A stretch of DNA of 35,429 bases from Bacteroidota bacterium (lineage in GTDB: Bacteria > Bacteroidota > Bacteroidia > Chitinophagales > Chitinophagaceae). The stretch spans positions 1 to 35,429 of the forward strand of contig JAEYUA010000189.1 in assembly GCA_023433755.1 (NCBI GenBank). Direction: 5' to 3'. The notes under the pieces were generated by a model, which was not told the origin of the DNA, did no database searches, and saw only the letters and a list, made by a program, of their open reading frames with translations. Shown here one piece after another: positions 24,355 to 32,879 of the stretch. Made by a program: the position numbers and the translations under genes. Position 1 is the stretch's first letter. The number at the start of each line of letters is the position of its first letter.

Positions 24355-24765
24355 CATTTCCCTCTGTATTCTCTTTTGGGCATGCAATAGCCTGAAAAAT
24401 GAAATCACTTTAGGGGCTCGAAAAGCCCCACTTCGCCCCATACAAAATGTTTTTCTGCTACTCTCTCCATTTTTTAGCCACTTCAACAAGTGTTATTCGA
24501 GTCGTTTTGCCTGCTCAAATTTCCCCATTGATACCAGCGGTAAGAATTTCAAAAATTAACCGGTAAAACAGCATGCCTAAACAGGAGATTTAAAATCCCC
24601 GCCATCCATACTTTATCAAAAACTGAAAGCGCAAAGCCTGGTATAGCTGGTGGAAAAAGCAAAATGCAACGCTCTTCTGCAAGGTTTCTCACAAAAAATG
24701 GGCTGTTCGGCCCATAGGCAAAGGCCCGGTTTCATGATAGTTTTGGGAAAATCCTAAACTGCGCT
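24355..24765. other. Intergenic region with a promoter element
   Basis: No credible gene was found: the one long frame starts inside the tRNA terminator and has poor composition. A short hairpin ATGGGC-6-GCCCAT lies near 24698-24715. The -7 element of the next gene is at 24738. Confidence 0.4.
24738..24745 (+). promoter_or_regulatory. Candidate -7 promoter element TAGTTTTG
   Basis: TAGTTTTG at 24738-24745 matches TAnnTTTG and lies 20 bases before the ATG at 24766, which leaves a leader of about 14 bases. The -33 TTTG is not clear. Confidence 0.45.
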
Positions 24766-25638
24766 ATGAAAAGAATTTTGTCCGCATGCCTTTTACTATC
24801 CTGCTCCTATGCCCATGCCCAGGTAATGAGCCCTCAATTTGATCATTTGAAAAAATACATGGGCATCAATGTGATTGGTGGTTATGCACGCCAATCGTTC
24901 AAACACGAAAGTCTTAACCGCTTCGCAACATCTTTCAATTCGGTGTTTGCTTCCAGCCTTCGCACACAGCTTTCCATTCCGCAACAATTTGAAGGGCCGG
25001 TAGCAGGGGTCGAAATCAGTGCCGGCATTTTTCGCTTGGGATACACCCGCAGGTTTAACCAATCCATGAAGTTTGAGGCACAATACACAAACGGCAGCAT
25101 CCGTAAAATGGAAATTGAAACACCTGAAAACAATGGCTACTTCGACCTGCTCTTGCCTATTGCTAAGGGAAGAGTGTTTGCCGGCATGACGGTAGGTGCT
25201 GATTTTGGTTATTTCCGGCTGCACTCTTACCTGCACAACAATTTTGGCCGCGATACCTATGCGAACGGCGATGGTGTTTCCGGTATTTTTCAAAGTCATC
25301 TTAACCTGCACGGTCGTTTTGGAGGCAGACTTGATGTCAACCTGGTGAAGCGCCTGAGCATAAGTTTCCGGGCTGAAACCTACAATACCGTAATAGGCGC
25401 ACCCGAAACTGCAATGAATGGCTGGAGGGATGAATTTTATTCCGATGCTTCGCTTTCTGATGTTCAGGAGCGCCGTGTGTACCTGGCGGAAGATGTGAAC
25501 CAGCGCTATAATGATTTTATTACGTTAGGCAACACGCTTTGGGAAAGCAGCCCGGCTGTTTATGGCCGGCCGAAGGGTATTGTGTATACTGTAACAGCTA
25601 ATGTATTGCTGGTTTCCTTCAATAAAAAAAACAAATGA
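24766..25638 (+). CDS. Predicted outer-membrane or secreted beta-rich protein
   Basis: I do not recognise this family. The 290-residue protein has a signal peptide (MKRILSACLLLSCSYAHAQ, cut after AHA). The mature part shows alternating hydrophobic and polar residues with many Gly, Phe and Tyr (GVEISAGIFRLGYTRRF; FEAQYTNGSIRKMEI; RVFAGMTVGADFGYF; LSISFRAETYN), as expected of a small outer-membrane beta-barrel. It ends with VTANVLLVSFNKKNK, which is not a typical terminal barrel strand. It is the first of a co-directional run of unknown genes; the next one starts one base after its stop. Confidence 0.65.
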   Translation: MKRILSACLLLSCSYAHAQVMSPQFDHLKKYMGINVIGGYARQSFKHESLNRFATSFNSVFASSLRTQLSIPQQFEGPVAGVEISAGIFRLGYTRRFNQSMKFEAQYTNGSIRKMEIETPENNGYFDLLLPIAKGRVFAGMTVGADFGYFRLHSYLHNNFGRDTYANGDGVSGIFQSHLNLHGRFGGRLDVNLVKRLSISFRAETYNTVIGAPETAMNGWRDEFYSDASLSDVQERRVYLAEDVNQRYNDFITLGNTLWESSPAVYGRPKGIVYTVTANVLLVSFNKKNK

Positions 25639-25639
25639 A

Positions 25640-26167
25640 ATGAAAACTATTCATCTAATAATAATACTCTTTTCGATGCCTGTACTCTTTTCTGCCTGTA
25701 AAAAACAGGTTTACGAAATAGTGGATGCGGAGGAAAAACAACTTGCCGGGAAATACAATGTTGCCAATTACCGGGTAACGGTGTATGACCCGGACGGGAG
25801 GCAGTTATCTCAAACCGATCATCCTGATTATGGTTCCGTGGAACTGATCATTAACTCCAATGAAGGGGGAGATGTATTCAGTCATTTTATTTTTTACGGC
25901 CCGGTGCGTTTTTCTTACGTGCCATCAAAAATAAACACCAGCAACTTTTGTGGTGACCAGGATGCAGCCCAGCAAAAGTTTGGTGCGTACTACCAGTGCG
26001 ACCCGGCTAAAAAGCGAATTTTGATTGCTGCCATTTGCCCCATGCAAACGCTTACCTATTACGTGGATTATACGCGTACCGGTAAAAATTTTGAAATGTA
26101 CACCCGGGCAATAGACCCTGCCTCCGGAAACCAGGCTTTATACGAATATACGTTCACCCGTAAATAA
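25640..26167 (+). CDS. Lipoprotein of unknown function
   Basis: The frame opens at 25601, but ATG 25640 begins a lipoprotein signal (MKTIHLIIILFSMPVLFSAC) with the lipobox LFSAC, so it is the likely start; the product is 175 residues. Cys20 would be lipidated. KK follows the Cys. The mature protein has YNVANYRVTVYDPDG and mixed strand patterns. No known domain is recognised. The stop of the gene upstream lies one base before this start, so the pair is translationally close. It may be anchored in the outer membrane next to its partner. Confidence 0.7.
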   Translation: MKTIHLIIILFSMPVLFSACKKQVYEIVDAEEKQLAGKYNVANYRVTVYDPDGRQLSQTDHPDYGSVELIINSNEGGDVFSHFIFYGPVRFSYVPSKINTSNFCGDQDAAQQKFGAYYQCDPAKKRILIAAICPMQTLTYYVDYTRTGKNFEMYTRAIDPASGNQALYEYTFTRK

Positions 26168-26193
26168 GGTAAACCAGATAATAACTGGTTAAA

Positions 26194-26283
26194 ATGATGA
26201 AAACAGCTAACTACATCAAACTGCCAATGGTGGCCACCATCCTGTTTTCTACTTGTATGAAGGACGACACCTATCTTTCATAG
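26194..26283 (+). CDS. 29-residue lipoprotein-signal-only ORF
   Basis: An ATG at 26194 (second ATG at 26197) opens a 29-residue frame that ends at TAG 26281-26283. It is little more than a lipoprotein signal: a hydrophobic stretch (LPMVATILFSTC) with the lipobox LFSTC, then MKDDTYLS. Either it is a real mini-lipoprotein or it is the 5' stub of a larger lipoprotein gene that was lost. It is four bases before the next gene. Confidence 0.35.
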   Translation: MMKTANYIKLPMVATILFSTCMKDDTYLS

Positions 26284-26287
26284 TCTT

Positions 26288-26797
26288 ATGCGCATAATCG
26301 GCACAATTTTGATCATTTTCGGCATACTTGCTGGCCTGCTGGGTGTACGGTCGTACCTGCGTGATGACGCTTATGCTAAAAAAAGTGTGGTGGTACAATC
26401 ATCGGTCAAGTGGGCCGAAGTAAAACCTAATCCCTGGAAAAGCACTGTCAGTATTAAACTAATGCTTAGCTATATGCGGGACGGGGTTCCGGACAGTTTA
26501 GAACACAATTATTCACAGTTCTACTCCAATAACGAACCATTGCCTACTGTAGAAAAATTAAAAACTGTAACACCATCTATACGCTACGTCCCAAAAGAAA
26601 AAAGAAGTAGAAATACCCCCGATTGGACTATGGTGAGCAATAAAGACAAACATGATGGCGTATATGGACGCTCAGGATTTAGCTGGATGTTTACATTTTT
26701 AATTCCGGGAATAATGTTGATTTTTTACAAGAGGGCAAGAAAAAAGCAAAGACAGCCTTCCCGATTACAAAAAAAAACAATCAATTTATTCGCATGA
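26288..26797 (+). CDS. DUF3592-like membrane protein
   Basis: The 169-residue protein has a membrane segment at each end (about 4-24 and 130-150) and a soluble domain between them, with a strand pattern IKLMLSYMRDGVPDSLEHNY and a block SIRYVPKEKRSRN. This topology resembles DUF3592 proteins, which are two-pass envelope proteins of unknown role. The final part is basic (RARKKQRQPSR). Its TGA overlaps the next gene's ATG in an ATGA arrangement at 26794-26797. Confidence 0.55.
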   Translation: MRIIGTILIIFGILAGLLGVRSYLRDDAYAKKSVVVQSSVKWAEVKPNPWKSTVSIKLMLSYMRDGVPDSLEHNYSQFYSNNEPLPTVEKLKTVTPSIRYVPKEKRSRNTPDWTMVSNKDKHDGVYGRSGFSWMFTFLIPGIMLIFYKRARKKQRQPSRLQKKTINLFA

Positions 26798-27648
26798 AGA
26801 AACGCCGCAAAATAGTTACCAGGGTTTCCCCATCTGCCTACCCACTTTGCAATAAGGATAGAAAAAGGAATGTTGCCCTCATTGTGCTGCTATTGGTTTT
26901 ATTCTCCAATAACCTCTTTGCTTCACCGGTTGGCTACCCGGTATCTTATTCTCCGGCTGACCTCCTCACCAGTTTACTTAAGGGCGAATACAAGGCAAAT
27001 CAAAAGGCTGTAAAATGGAACGCTACACCGGCTGATATACATGAATTTAATGGCCAGCTTGGTGAGGAAAACCTCTTGTATTCTTTTGTTGACACAACAA
27101 TGATGATAGGACGGGAAAATGAAAAAATCTATTATACCATTTTCAGAACTGCGCCGATGATTACAAACGAAGATGGCGAATTTGAAAATGCCAACAACTG
27201 CCATGTGTGTGGCGTAAACCTTGGCTACTTTTCCTACACCATTGAGAATGACAGCATATATATACAGAAGTTTAAACGAAACTTTGCGACCCACGGATCA
27301 TTCGGCATAAAGTCTTATAGCCTGTCCCTAATTAATTTGGGCGATGGCTACGACCTTTTAAAAGTGGATGATCCTTACGAAGGAATGGGTACCACTTCTG
27401 TGGCTACGAGATTTTACCACGATGGTGAACTGGTACTTAGCATGATCTCCCGAGAAGACAACCGTGGCAACAGGGCTAAAACCCAAAAAGGCTACTATGA
27501 ATTTAAAACGGATTATACATACAACATACAGGCGCACACCATTACTGTAAAACAAACCGGGTATAAGATAGATGAGCAGTCTGGAAAAAGAATAACAATC
27601 AATAAAATCAAAAAACTCAATTTCGATACTTACACTTTGCAGTTTTAA
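26794..27648 (+). CDS. Secreted protein of unknown function
   Basis: The 284-residue protein starts with a basic N-terminus and one hydrophobic segment (about 27-45, NVALIVLLLVLFSNNLFA), which is a late signal peptide or an anchor. The mature part contains a CHVCG pair (about residue 130), an aromatic GYFSYTIENDSIYIQKF block and several Gly-Asp turns. No catalytic motif is recognised. The gene overlaps the DUF3592-like gene upstream, so the two are probably made together. A 19-codon lipoprotein-signal frame follows about 25 bases downstream. Confidence 0.6.
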   Translation: MKKRRKIVTRVSPSAYPLCNKDRKRNVALIVLLLVLFSNNLFASPVGYPVSYSPADLLTSLLKGEYKANQKAVKWNATPADIHEFNGQLGEENLLYSFVDTTMMIGRENEKIYYTIFRTAPMITNEDGEFENANNCHVCGVNLGYFSYTIENDSIYIQKFKRNFATHGSFGIKSYSLSLINLGDGYDLLKVDDPYEGMGTTSVATRFYHDGELVLSMISREDNRGNRAKTQKGYYEFKTDYTYNIQAHTITVKQTGYKIDEQSGKRITINKIKKLNFDTYTLQF

Positions 27649-27671
27649 TTGCTTTTTTGCAAAACCCTGCC

Positions 27672-27731
27672 ATGTTGAGAATCCTCCTGATATGCCTGTT
27701 CTTTTCATTGGGCACAACCTGCAAGAATTAA
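27672..27731 (+). CDS. 19-residue lipoprotein-signal-only ORF
   Basis: ATG 27672 opens a frame of 19 residues ending at TAA 27729-27731: a hydrophobic stretch (MLRILLICLFFSLGTTCKN) with Cys near the end, followed by only two residues. It is the second signal-only frame in this run. It may be a tiny lipoprotein, a stub of a lost gene or chance. Confidence 0.25.
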   Translation: MLRILLICLFFSLGTTCKN

Positions 27732-27822
27732 TTGAAATAGATCTCAAACCATCTCATTGCGTTGACTGCACCAAAAGAGGTGGAAACCTGGCCATGCCGG
27801 GATACTGGTAGAGGAATTCCGA

Positions 27823-27846
27823 GTTCAAAGTTGAAAGTTCAAAGTC
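27823..27846. repeat. Dispersed repeat, copy 1 (GTTCAAAGTTGAAAGTT type)
   Basis: This 24-base unit, built of GTTCAAAG and GTTGAAAG modules, occurs here and again with a 7-base insertion at 30596-30626. Both lie in intergenic gaps next to the cysteine operon. Similar short repeats are common between genes in Bacteroidota. Confidence 0.65.
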
Positions 27847-27880
27847 AGAGTCCGCGGCTCGTAGATATCGGAAACCCGAC

Positions 27881-27920
27881 TTTGCGTCTTTCTTTGCGTG
27901 CTTAGCGTCCTTCGCGGTTA
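27881..27920. repeat. TTTGCGT...TTCGCGGTTA dispersed repeat
   Basis: The 40 bases resemble the left arm of the inverted repeat at 29925-29963, sharing TTTGCG, GCGTCCTTCGCG and GGT. It lies in the gap between the convergent genes ending at 27648 and 28013. The same style of repeat (GCGTCCTTCGCGG) is a known type of intergenic repeat in Bacteroidota; I could not compare further copies. Confidence 0.5.
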
Positions 27921-28012
27921 ACATAAAATCAGTTCTATTGTAAAAACAGGCTAAACAAATAAACAACCCCAATTTGAAGTTGGTAATCATATTCCTTTAG
28001 CCTTTTATATCG

Positions 28013-28927
28013 TCATGCGAAAAAGCCTTCAATCGAAAGATATCTTTCACCCGTATCATAATTATACGTAAGGATCTTTGAGCCTTTGGGCAATTCGGGA
28101 AGTTTTTTTGCTACTGCCGCGAGTGCGGCCCCGGTGGATACGCCCGCAAGAATTCCTTCTTCCTTTGCCAGCCTTCTTGCATAATCATAGGATTCATCCT
28201 TTCCTACAGTGATTACTCCATCAATAGCAGCTACATTCATGATCGATGGAATAAACCCTGCTCCCAGTCCCTGCAGGGGGTGCGGCGAAGGGCTGCCACC
28301 GCTCAGCACAGGCGAAAGCTCGGGCTCCACCGCGAAAACCTTCAATGAAGGCATTTTCTTTTTCACGACTTCCGCGATCGCTGTTATATGTCCGCCTGTT
28401 CCAACACCGGTTATGACATAGTCAAGACCTTCACTAAAATCATCAATGATCTCCTGCGCGGAAGTGCTGCGGTGTACCTCCACGTTAGCTGCATTATCGA
28501 ACTGTTGGGGGATCCAGGCATCAGGATTACCGGCCGCCAGTTCACCAGCTTTTTCAATCGCTCCTTTCATGCCTTTTTCGCGGGGCGTCAATACAAACTC
28601 CGCTCCGTAGATCGACATGAGCCTTCTCCTTTCTATGCTCATACTTTCCGGCATCACCAGGATCAGCTTATATCCTTTGACCGCTGCTACCAGCGCCAGG
28701 CCAATGCCGGTATTGCCTGAAGTTGGTTCTATGATAACGCTATTCTTTTTGAGAATACCTTTTTTCTCCGCATCCTCTATCATAGCGAGCGCTATGCGGT
28801 CCTTGATGCTGGCCCCGGGATTCTGGCGTTCCAGCTTGATCCATACTTCGTAATCCTTTCCAAAAATCTTATTAAGCCTTACATGTGGTGTTCTGCCGAT
28901 CAGCTCTAAAATATTATTTGCCTTCAT
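28013..28927 (-). CDS. cysK: Cysteine synthase A
   Basis: This 304-residue PLP enzyme joins O-acetylserine and sulfide to make cysteine. The PLP lysine is Lys42 in NPGASIKDR, the substrate loop is TSGNTG (about 69-74), and the phosphate-binding loop is GVGTGGHI. The Q-block [14 protein letters not shown] and the C-terminal [12 protein letters not shown] motif fit O-acetylserine sulfhydrylases. It lies 27 bases downstream of cysE on the same strand, so the two form an operon: cysE makes O-acetylserine and CysK consumes it. Length is normal. Confidence 0.96.
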   Translation of the reverse strand: MKANNILELIGRTPHVRLNKIFGKDYEVWIKLERQNPGASIKDRIALAMIEDAEKKGILKKNSVIIEPTSGNTGIGLALVAAVKGYKLILVMPESMSIERRRLMSIYGAEFVLTPREKGMKGAIEKAGELAAGNPDAWIPQQFDNAANVEVHRSTSAQEIIDDFSEGLDYVITGVGTGGHITAIAEVVKKKMPSLKVFAVEPELSPVLSGGSPSPHPLQGLGAGFIPSIMNVAAIDGVITVGKDESYDYARRLAKEEGILAGVSTGAALAAVAKKLPELPKGSKILTYNYDTGERYLSIEGFFA

Positions 28928-28954
28928 GGTATTAATTAAGGGTGATGAAATATG

Positions 28955-29764
28955 TTAAATGACAAAATTCAATGGTTCAGGAAAAGGGTTGTTGTCCTTT
29001 ACATGCACTTCACTTTTGTGATAGACCACAGAATTGGAGGGAACACTATAAGTAAGCCACACATTACCACCGATGATACTGCCTGCTCCTACCACGGTAG
29101 ATCCCCCCAGTATGGTGGCGCCCGCATAAATCACTACCTGGTCTTCAATGGTAGGATGCCTTTTAAGATTCGCCACGGATTTGGAAACACTGAGTGCGCC
29201 GAGTGTAACACCCTGGTAAATCTTTACCTCATTTCCAATCAGGCTGGTCTCCCCTATCACAATGCCGGTGCCATGATCTATCGCAAATGACTGGCCAATC
29301 ACCGCGGCTGGATGAATATCAATCCCGGTTTTGCTATGAGCATACTCGGTAAAAAACCTGGGTAATAACCTAAAACCCTGCTGCCATAAAAAATGGGCAA
29401 CACGGTATACATAAGTAGCATAGAAACCCGGATAGGTGGCAATGACCTCGCTCACACTTCTTGCAGCAGGATCACTATCCGCAATAGCCTTTGCATCCAG
29501 TTGAAGCGAATGATATATGCCCGGAAGGGCTTCAAAAACCTGGGAGGGAGAAAAAGTTTCAAGGGAATTTTCAGCAATCAGCAATAAGTCCAGCTTCTCT
29601 TTCAACCCGTTCATGCGCTCACGCAGCATCTCTTCTGACTCCTGGCTGAGGAAAAGAAAATTATATAGCTGGTCAATGAAAGAACTCACTGCCTGCTTTT
29701 CGGGAAAATGCTGACGGTGCTGCTGTGCAGCCAGTATTGTATTGATCAGTTCCTGTCCTTCCAT
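28955..29764 (-). CDS. cysE: Serine O-acetyltransferase
   Basis: This 269-residue enzyme acetylates serine with acetyl-CoA, the first step of cysteine synthesis. The N-terminal helical part (about 1-140) is followed by the left-handed beta-helix (about 160-250). The hexapeptide region contains HPAAVIGQSFAIDHGTG with the catalytic His and Asp, VVIGETSLIGNEVKIYQGVT and RHPTIEDQVVIYAGATILGG. It belongs to the EpsC/CysE type common in Bacteroidota. It probably assembles with CysK, encoded just downstream. The C-terminal tail ends in Ile, as in CysE forms that bind the CysK active site; this is a suggestion. Confidence 0.95.
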   Translation of the reverse strand: MEGQELINTILAAQQHRQHFPEKQAVSSFIDQLYNFLFLSQESEEMLRERMNGLKEKLDLLLIAENSLETFSPSQVFEALPGIYHSLQLDAKAIADSDPAARSVSEVIATYPGFYATYVYRVAHFLWQQGFRLLPRFFTEYAHSKTGIDIHPAAVIGQSFAIDHGTGIVIGETSLIGNEVKIYQGVTLGALSVSKSVANLKRHPTIEDQVVIYAGATILGGSTVVGAGSIIGGNVWLTYSVPSNSVVYHKSEVHVKDNNPFPEPLNFVI

Positions 29765-30028
29765 ACCGGTATGCTTCTTTGAACCTCTTCCTATAGCTGC
29801 AATCGATCAATATCTTTCTGTGGGTGGGGATGATTTATAAAGCTACATTTTTTTGAAGGCAAATCCGGTGCTCCTGAAATTTTTACATAGTCTTCACCTT
29901 TGATGGGTGTATACTGGAAATAACATTGCGTATCCCTGTGCGTCCTTCGCGTGCTTTGCGGTATGCTTTTTTTACCGCCAAGGCACCAAGGACGCCAAGG
30001 GAAACGCAAGGATTAATTATCTCAATGA
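29765..30028. other. Intergenic region upstream of cysE with a large inverted repeat
   Basis: This gap holds no gene. Bases 29925-29963 and 29973-30010 form an imperfect inverted repeat of about 38 bp per arm (the arms agree at roughly 30 positions) around a T-rich loop of nine bases. The arms contain GCGTCCTTCGCG and its complement CCAAGGACGCC. No clear TAnnTTTG element was found for cysE and no riboswitch was recognised. Confidence 0.55.
29925..30010. repeat. Large imperfect inverted repeat
   Basis: Left arm 29925-29963 begins ATTGCG and ends GCGGTA; right arm 29973-30010 begins TACCGCC and ends CGCAAG. The two arms are near-complementary. Its left arm resembles the repeat at 27881-27920, so these are probably copies of one dispersed family. 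It might fold as RNA or DNA hairpin and act as a terminator for the cysEK side or the 30029 gene. Confidence 0.55.
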
Positions 30029-30487
30029 CTATTTAGCAGTAACAACCTTTTTCGATTGTACAGGTAGTACCCGGCATAATAAAATTCCAGCAGGTAATTC
30101 TTTAGACGCATAAAATAATGACGCGCCACCTGCTTTAGGAAGGGAAGCAGTAAACTCTTTCATTGAAATGCGCATTACCGCTTCTTTCGTCCCATCAAAT
30201 TTCCATTCCTTCAATAATTTACCGGAAGCATCTTTGATCTTCAGCGCACGGGCCTGTCCTACCTCCCCACAGTGACTGAATTGAACTGCCAACACATCTG
30301 AGGGTTTGTAAGCAGCAAAAGAAACATCCTGGATCTTCTGGCCGGTATTCACAAAATGCTCGAGCAGCATTTTTCCATTGACAGTTATCTGGAAATGATC
30401 ACCACCGGAAGGTGTGCTGAAAGATTGTACCAGGGTAGCAAGGATGATTATGCCTGCCAGCCTTGTAAAATTCAATGCGATTTTCAT
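30029..30487 (-). CDS. Secreted protein of unknown function
   Basis: The frame opens at 30538, but a signal peptide MKIALNFTRLAGIIILATLVQSFS starts at 30487, so that Met is the likely start (152 residues). The mature protein has a strand pattern FQITVNGKMLLEHFVNTGQKI, an AVQFSHCGEV block, then LKIKDASGKLLKEWKFDG and a KELPAGILLCRVLP end. I recognise no domain; it may fold as a small beta-sandwich. It lies between the cysEK operon and the multi-PAS kinase, on the same strand as both. Confidence 0.6.
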   Translation of the reverse strand: MKIALNFTRLAGIIILATLVQSFSTPSGGDHFQITVNGKMLLEHFVNTGQKIQDVSFAAYKPSDVLAVQFSHCGEVGQARALKIKDASGKLLKEWKFDGTKEAVMRISMKEFTASLPKAGGASLFYASKELPAGILLCRVLPVQSKKVVTAK

Positions 30488-30595
30488 ACAATGATTTTTA
30501 GTTGATCGAATGCTTTTGACAGTACAAATGGATAACATCCGGCCATCAACCAGAAATCATCTTGATGTGTTGCAGGTTTGCCTTGATGTAATACA

Positions 30596-30626
30596 GTTCA
30601 AAGTTGAAAGTTTAAAGTTCAAAGTC
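30596..30626. repeat. Dispersed repeat, copy 2 (GTTCAAAGTTGAAAGTT type)
   Basis: The same modules as at 27823-27846, with a 7-base extra module, lie here in the 5' gap of the 30029 gene. A few bases on, TTTCTCTCTTTCTCTGCGG tracts and the hairpin GCGGTAA-AAAAA-TTACCGC (30680-30698) follow. Confidence 0.65.
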
Positions 30627-30679
30627 GGTAGCCCCTCTATCTTTTTCTCTCTGCGCCATCTCTTTTTCTCTCTTTCTCT

Positions 30680-30698
30680 GCGGTAAAAAAATTACCGC
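30680..30698. terminator. GCGGTAA hairpin in intergenic gap
   Basis: GCGGTAA (30680-30686) and TTACCGC (30692-30698) form a perfect 7-bp stem with loop AAAAA. It lies downstream of the multi-PAS kinase gene (stop at 30819). It may be a weak terminator or part of a repeat. Confidence 0.35.
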
Positions 30699-30818
30699 CA
30701 TTTCAACCTTTGATATTACGAGTGAAATCGACGGTAAGGAGATAAGGAGGTAAATTACTGTTCTGAGAATAATATTTACTTCTACAGTTTTTTGCGATTT
30801 TGCGGCTTTGCGTGAAAC

Positions 30819-32744
30819 CTACTCCGGGGCAGGAAGCAGCACACTGAATTTGGCACCTTCACCTTCACGGCCTTCAGCCCAAATAAACCCATTGTGATTT
30901 TCCACTACTTTCCTTACAATGGAAAGTCCTACACCTGTGCCTGAATATTCTGTACGGCCATGAAGTCTCTGGAACATTTTGAAAATATGATCAGCATACT
31001 GCTGGTCAAAGCCGATGCCGTTGTCCTTCACGGTAAAAAGATAATAGGGATCTTCCATGAAGGCTGCAGAAACCCTGGGATGCCCGGTAATCCTGCTGAC
31101 ACTGATGCTGATTTCCGGAGGGATACCCGGCTTACTGTATTTGAGTGCATTACTGATCAGGTTCTGGAACAACTGCTGCAGATGCCTTCGGTTACCCAAC
31201 ACCGTTGGAAGACTGTCCAAATGAATAATTGCTTTTTTTTCTTCAATGGCCAGTTCCAGGTCAATCAATACCTTTTCAACTTTCTCATGGAGATCTACCA
31301 TCTCCATTTCTTTGGGCTTCTCGCTCACATGCGAGAACTCCAGGAGATCATCAACCAGCAACTGCATTCTTTCCGCAGAAACCTCGATTCTGGAAAATAG
31401 GCCTTCCTCGGTATCAGATAGCCTGTCAGACAATACCGTCTTAAGCCTGTCAGTAAATGTCCTGATCTTCCGCAGGGGCTCCTTCATATCATGTGATGCC
31501 GCATGTGCAAAATCTTCAAGATAAGAATTGGACTGTTCGAGTCTTTTTATGGTATGCTCCAGTTCATGCTGGGAATGGCGCAATGAGGAATAATCATTCA
31601 TGGTCACCAGCAGGTGCCCGCCCACTTTCACACACTGCATATCCAGGTAATAATCCCGGCCGTGGGCATGGTAGTGGATCTCGCGCCGCTGTGGTTCTCC
31701 TGTTTCAAAACATTTTTTGTACAGGTCAAATTCACCGTTGGTCAGGTAACCAGGGAACCACCTGACTCCCGGCTGGTTGACCAGTTCTTCAACGGGCACC
31801 CCGGCGTATTCCGACAAGGCTGCATTCACCATCCTGAAGCGGAAATCAACTATACGGCCTGCTTCATCAAATTCAGGTTCAAATGTGAACATGCCGCTCT
31901 GCGCATAATTAAATACTGAGCTCAAAGTATTGGCAGTCTTTTCCAGTTCAAGCTGTACGCTCTTAATAGGAGTAACATCAGTAAACACCTGGATGAGGTG
32001 ATTATAATCCAGTTTTGATACGGTCAGCTCCAGCCAGCGCTGTGTTGCCTCAACAAAATATTGCATGAGAAAGGGCTCACCAGTCTCCAGCGTACGTATG
32101 CAGGCCTGGTAATAGGGCGTTTCGAAAATCCCCGGTTCTATCTCGATTGCCCGTTTTGTGAGGTAGACCTCCCGCGGCAATCCCATATACCTGACTGCCG
32201 CATCATTCGCCATAATGGTAAGCGCATCGACCACCTTCCCTGATTCATCCCTGAAGATCTTGCTGACTGATATGCCATTGGAAGAATTTTTGAGGATATT
32301 ATCGAGCAAAGTCTTTTGTTCCTGCAACTCATTGGCCTGCTCTTCCAGTTGCCTGATGATCCTTACTTCTTCTGAAACATCCTGCACTATACTGAGAATA
32401 CCATTACGAAGCCTGGTGCGGATTACCCTGGCATGCTTGTTCAGAACAGGATTGTAAACCCTGGTTACAGACTGTTCTCCTGTTTCGTAAACCTGTATCA
32501 TTTCAGCCAGCACCGACCTGCGCATCTCTTCAGTAAGTGTGGGAGAATTAGATAGCTTCAGTCCCCTGAATTCACGGGGAGTAAGGTTGAGATAGTGCAG
32601 GCCCTCTTCATTGGCATATTGAAAAATAAAATCTACTGGGATGCCTTCATCTGATAAAAGGGGCTCCATCCAGATGATTGCCTGTGGTTGCACATCATAG
32701 AGTTCTTCAAATAATGCCGCATCGAAAGGTGCCTGCTTTTCCAT
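30819..32744 (-). CDS. Cytoplasmic multi-PAS sensor histidine kinase
   Basis: The 641-residue protein has no membrane segment, so it acts in the cytoplasm. It carries three PAS-type domains (about 10-120, 140-265 and 275-395), a coiled coil, a HisKA domain with HAASHDMKEPLRK (phospho-acceptor His418) and an HATPase domain with LFQNLISNALKYSKPG, VKDNGIGFD, YSGTGVGLSIVRK. It is the kind of kinase that resembles phytochrome-type proteins without the chromophore part. No response regulator lies nearby, so it is an orphan. The PAS domains could sense redox state, light or small molecules; this cannot be read from the sequence. Confidence 0.92.
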   Translation of the reverse strand: MEKQAPFDAALFEELYDVQPQAIIWMEPLLSDEGIPVDFIFQYANEEGLHYLNLTPREFRGLKLSNSPTLTEEMRRSVLAEMIQVYETGEQSVTRVYNPVLNKHARVIRTRLRNGILSIVQDVSEEVRIIRQLEEQANELQEQKTLLDNILKNSSNGISVSKIFRDESGKVVDALTIMANDAAVRYMGLPREVYLTKRAIEIEPGIFETPYYQACIRTLETGEPFLMQYFVEATQRWLELTVSKLDYNHLIQVFTDVTPIKSVQLELEKTANTLSSVFNYAQSGMFTFEPEFDEAGRIVDFRFRMVNAALSEYAGVPVEELVNQPGVRWFPGYLTNGEFDLYKKCFETGEPQRREIHYHAHGRDYYLDMQCVKVGGHLLVTMNDYSSLRHSQHELEHTIKRLEQSNSYLEDFAHAASHDMKEPLRKIRTFTDRLKTVLSDRLSDTEEGLFSRIEVSAERMQLLVDDLLEFSHVSEKPKEMEMVDLHEKVEKVLIDLELAIEEKKAIIHLDSLPTVLGNRRHLQQLFQNLISNALKYSKPGIPPEISISVSRITGHPRVSAAFMEDPYYLFTVKDNGIGFDQQYADHIFKMFQRLHGRTEYSGTGVGLSIVRKVVENHNGFIWAEGREGEGAKFSVLLPAPE

Positions 32745-32766
32745 GTGATACTGTAAAATAAATGAT

Positions 32767-32785
32767 TTTACCCTACTACGGTAAA
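32767..32785. promoter_or_regulatory. Inverted repeat upstream of the multi-PAS kinase
   Basis: TTTACC (32767-32772) and GGTAAA (32780-32785) lie 22-40 bases upstream of the kinase start. The 6-bp arms and 7-base loop could be an operator or a leader hairpin. Confidence is low. Confidence 0.25.
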
Positions 32786-32879
32786 GATCATCCGCCTTTC
32801 CCCGTTAGCCCGTATTTCTCCCAGGTAAAATCCAGGAAATGAACTGTTTTCAGATCAAATCCAGGAGGGCAATGGACCA

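Noticed and set aside
24338..24559. 73-codon rightward frame after the tRNA
   Set aside because: It starts inside the right arm of the tRNA terminator and has poor coding composition.
29765..29924. Riboswitch or T-box leader before cysE
   Set aside because: I looked for known conserved leader motifs and saw none; only the inverted repeat further upstream is clear.
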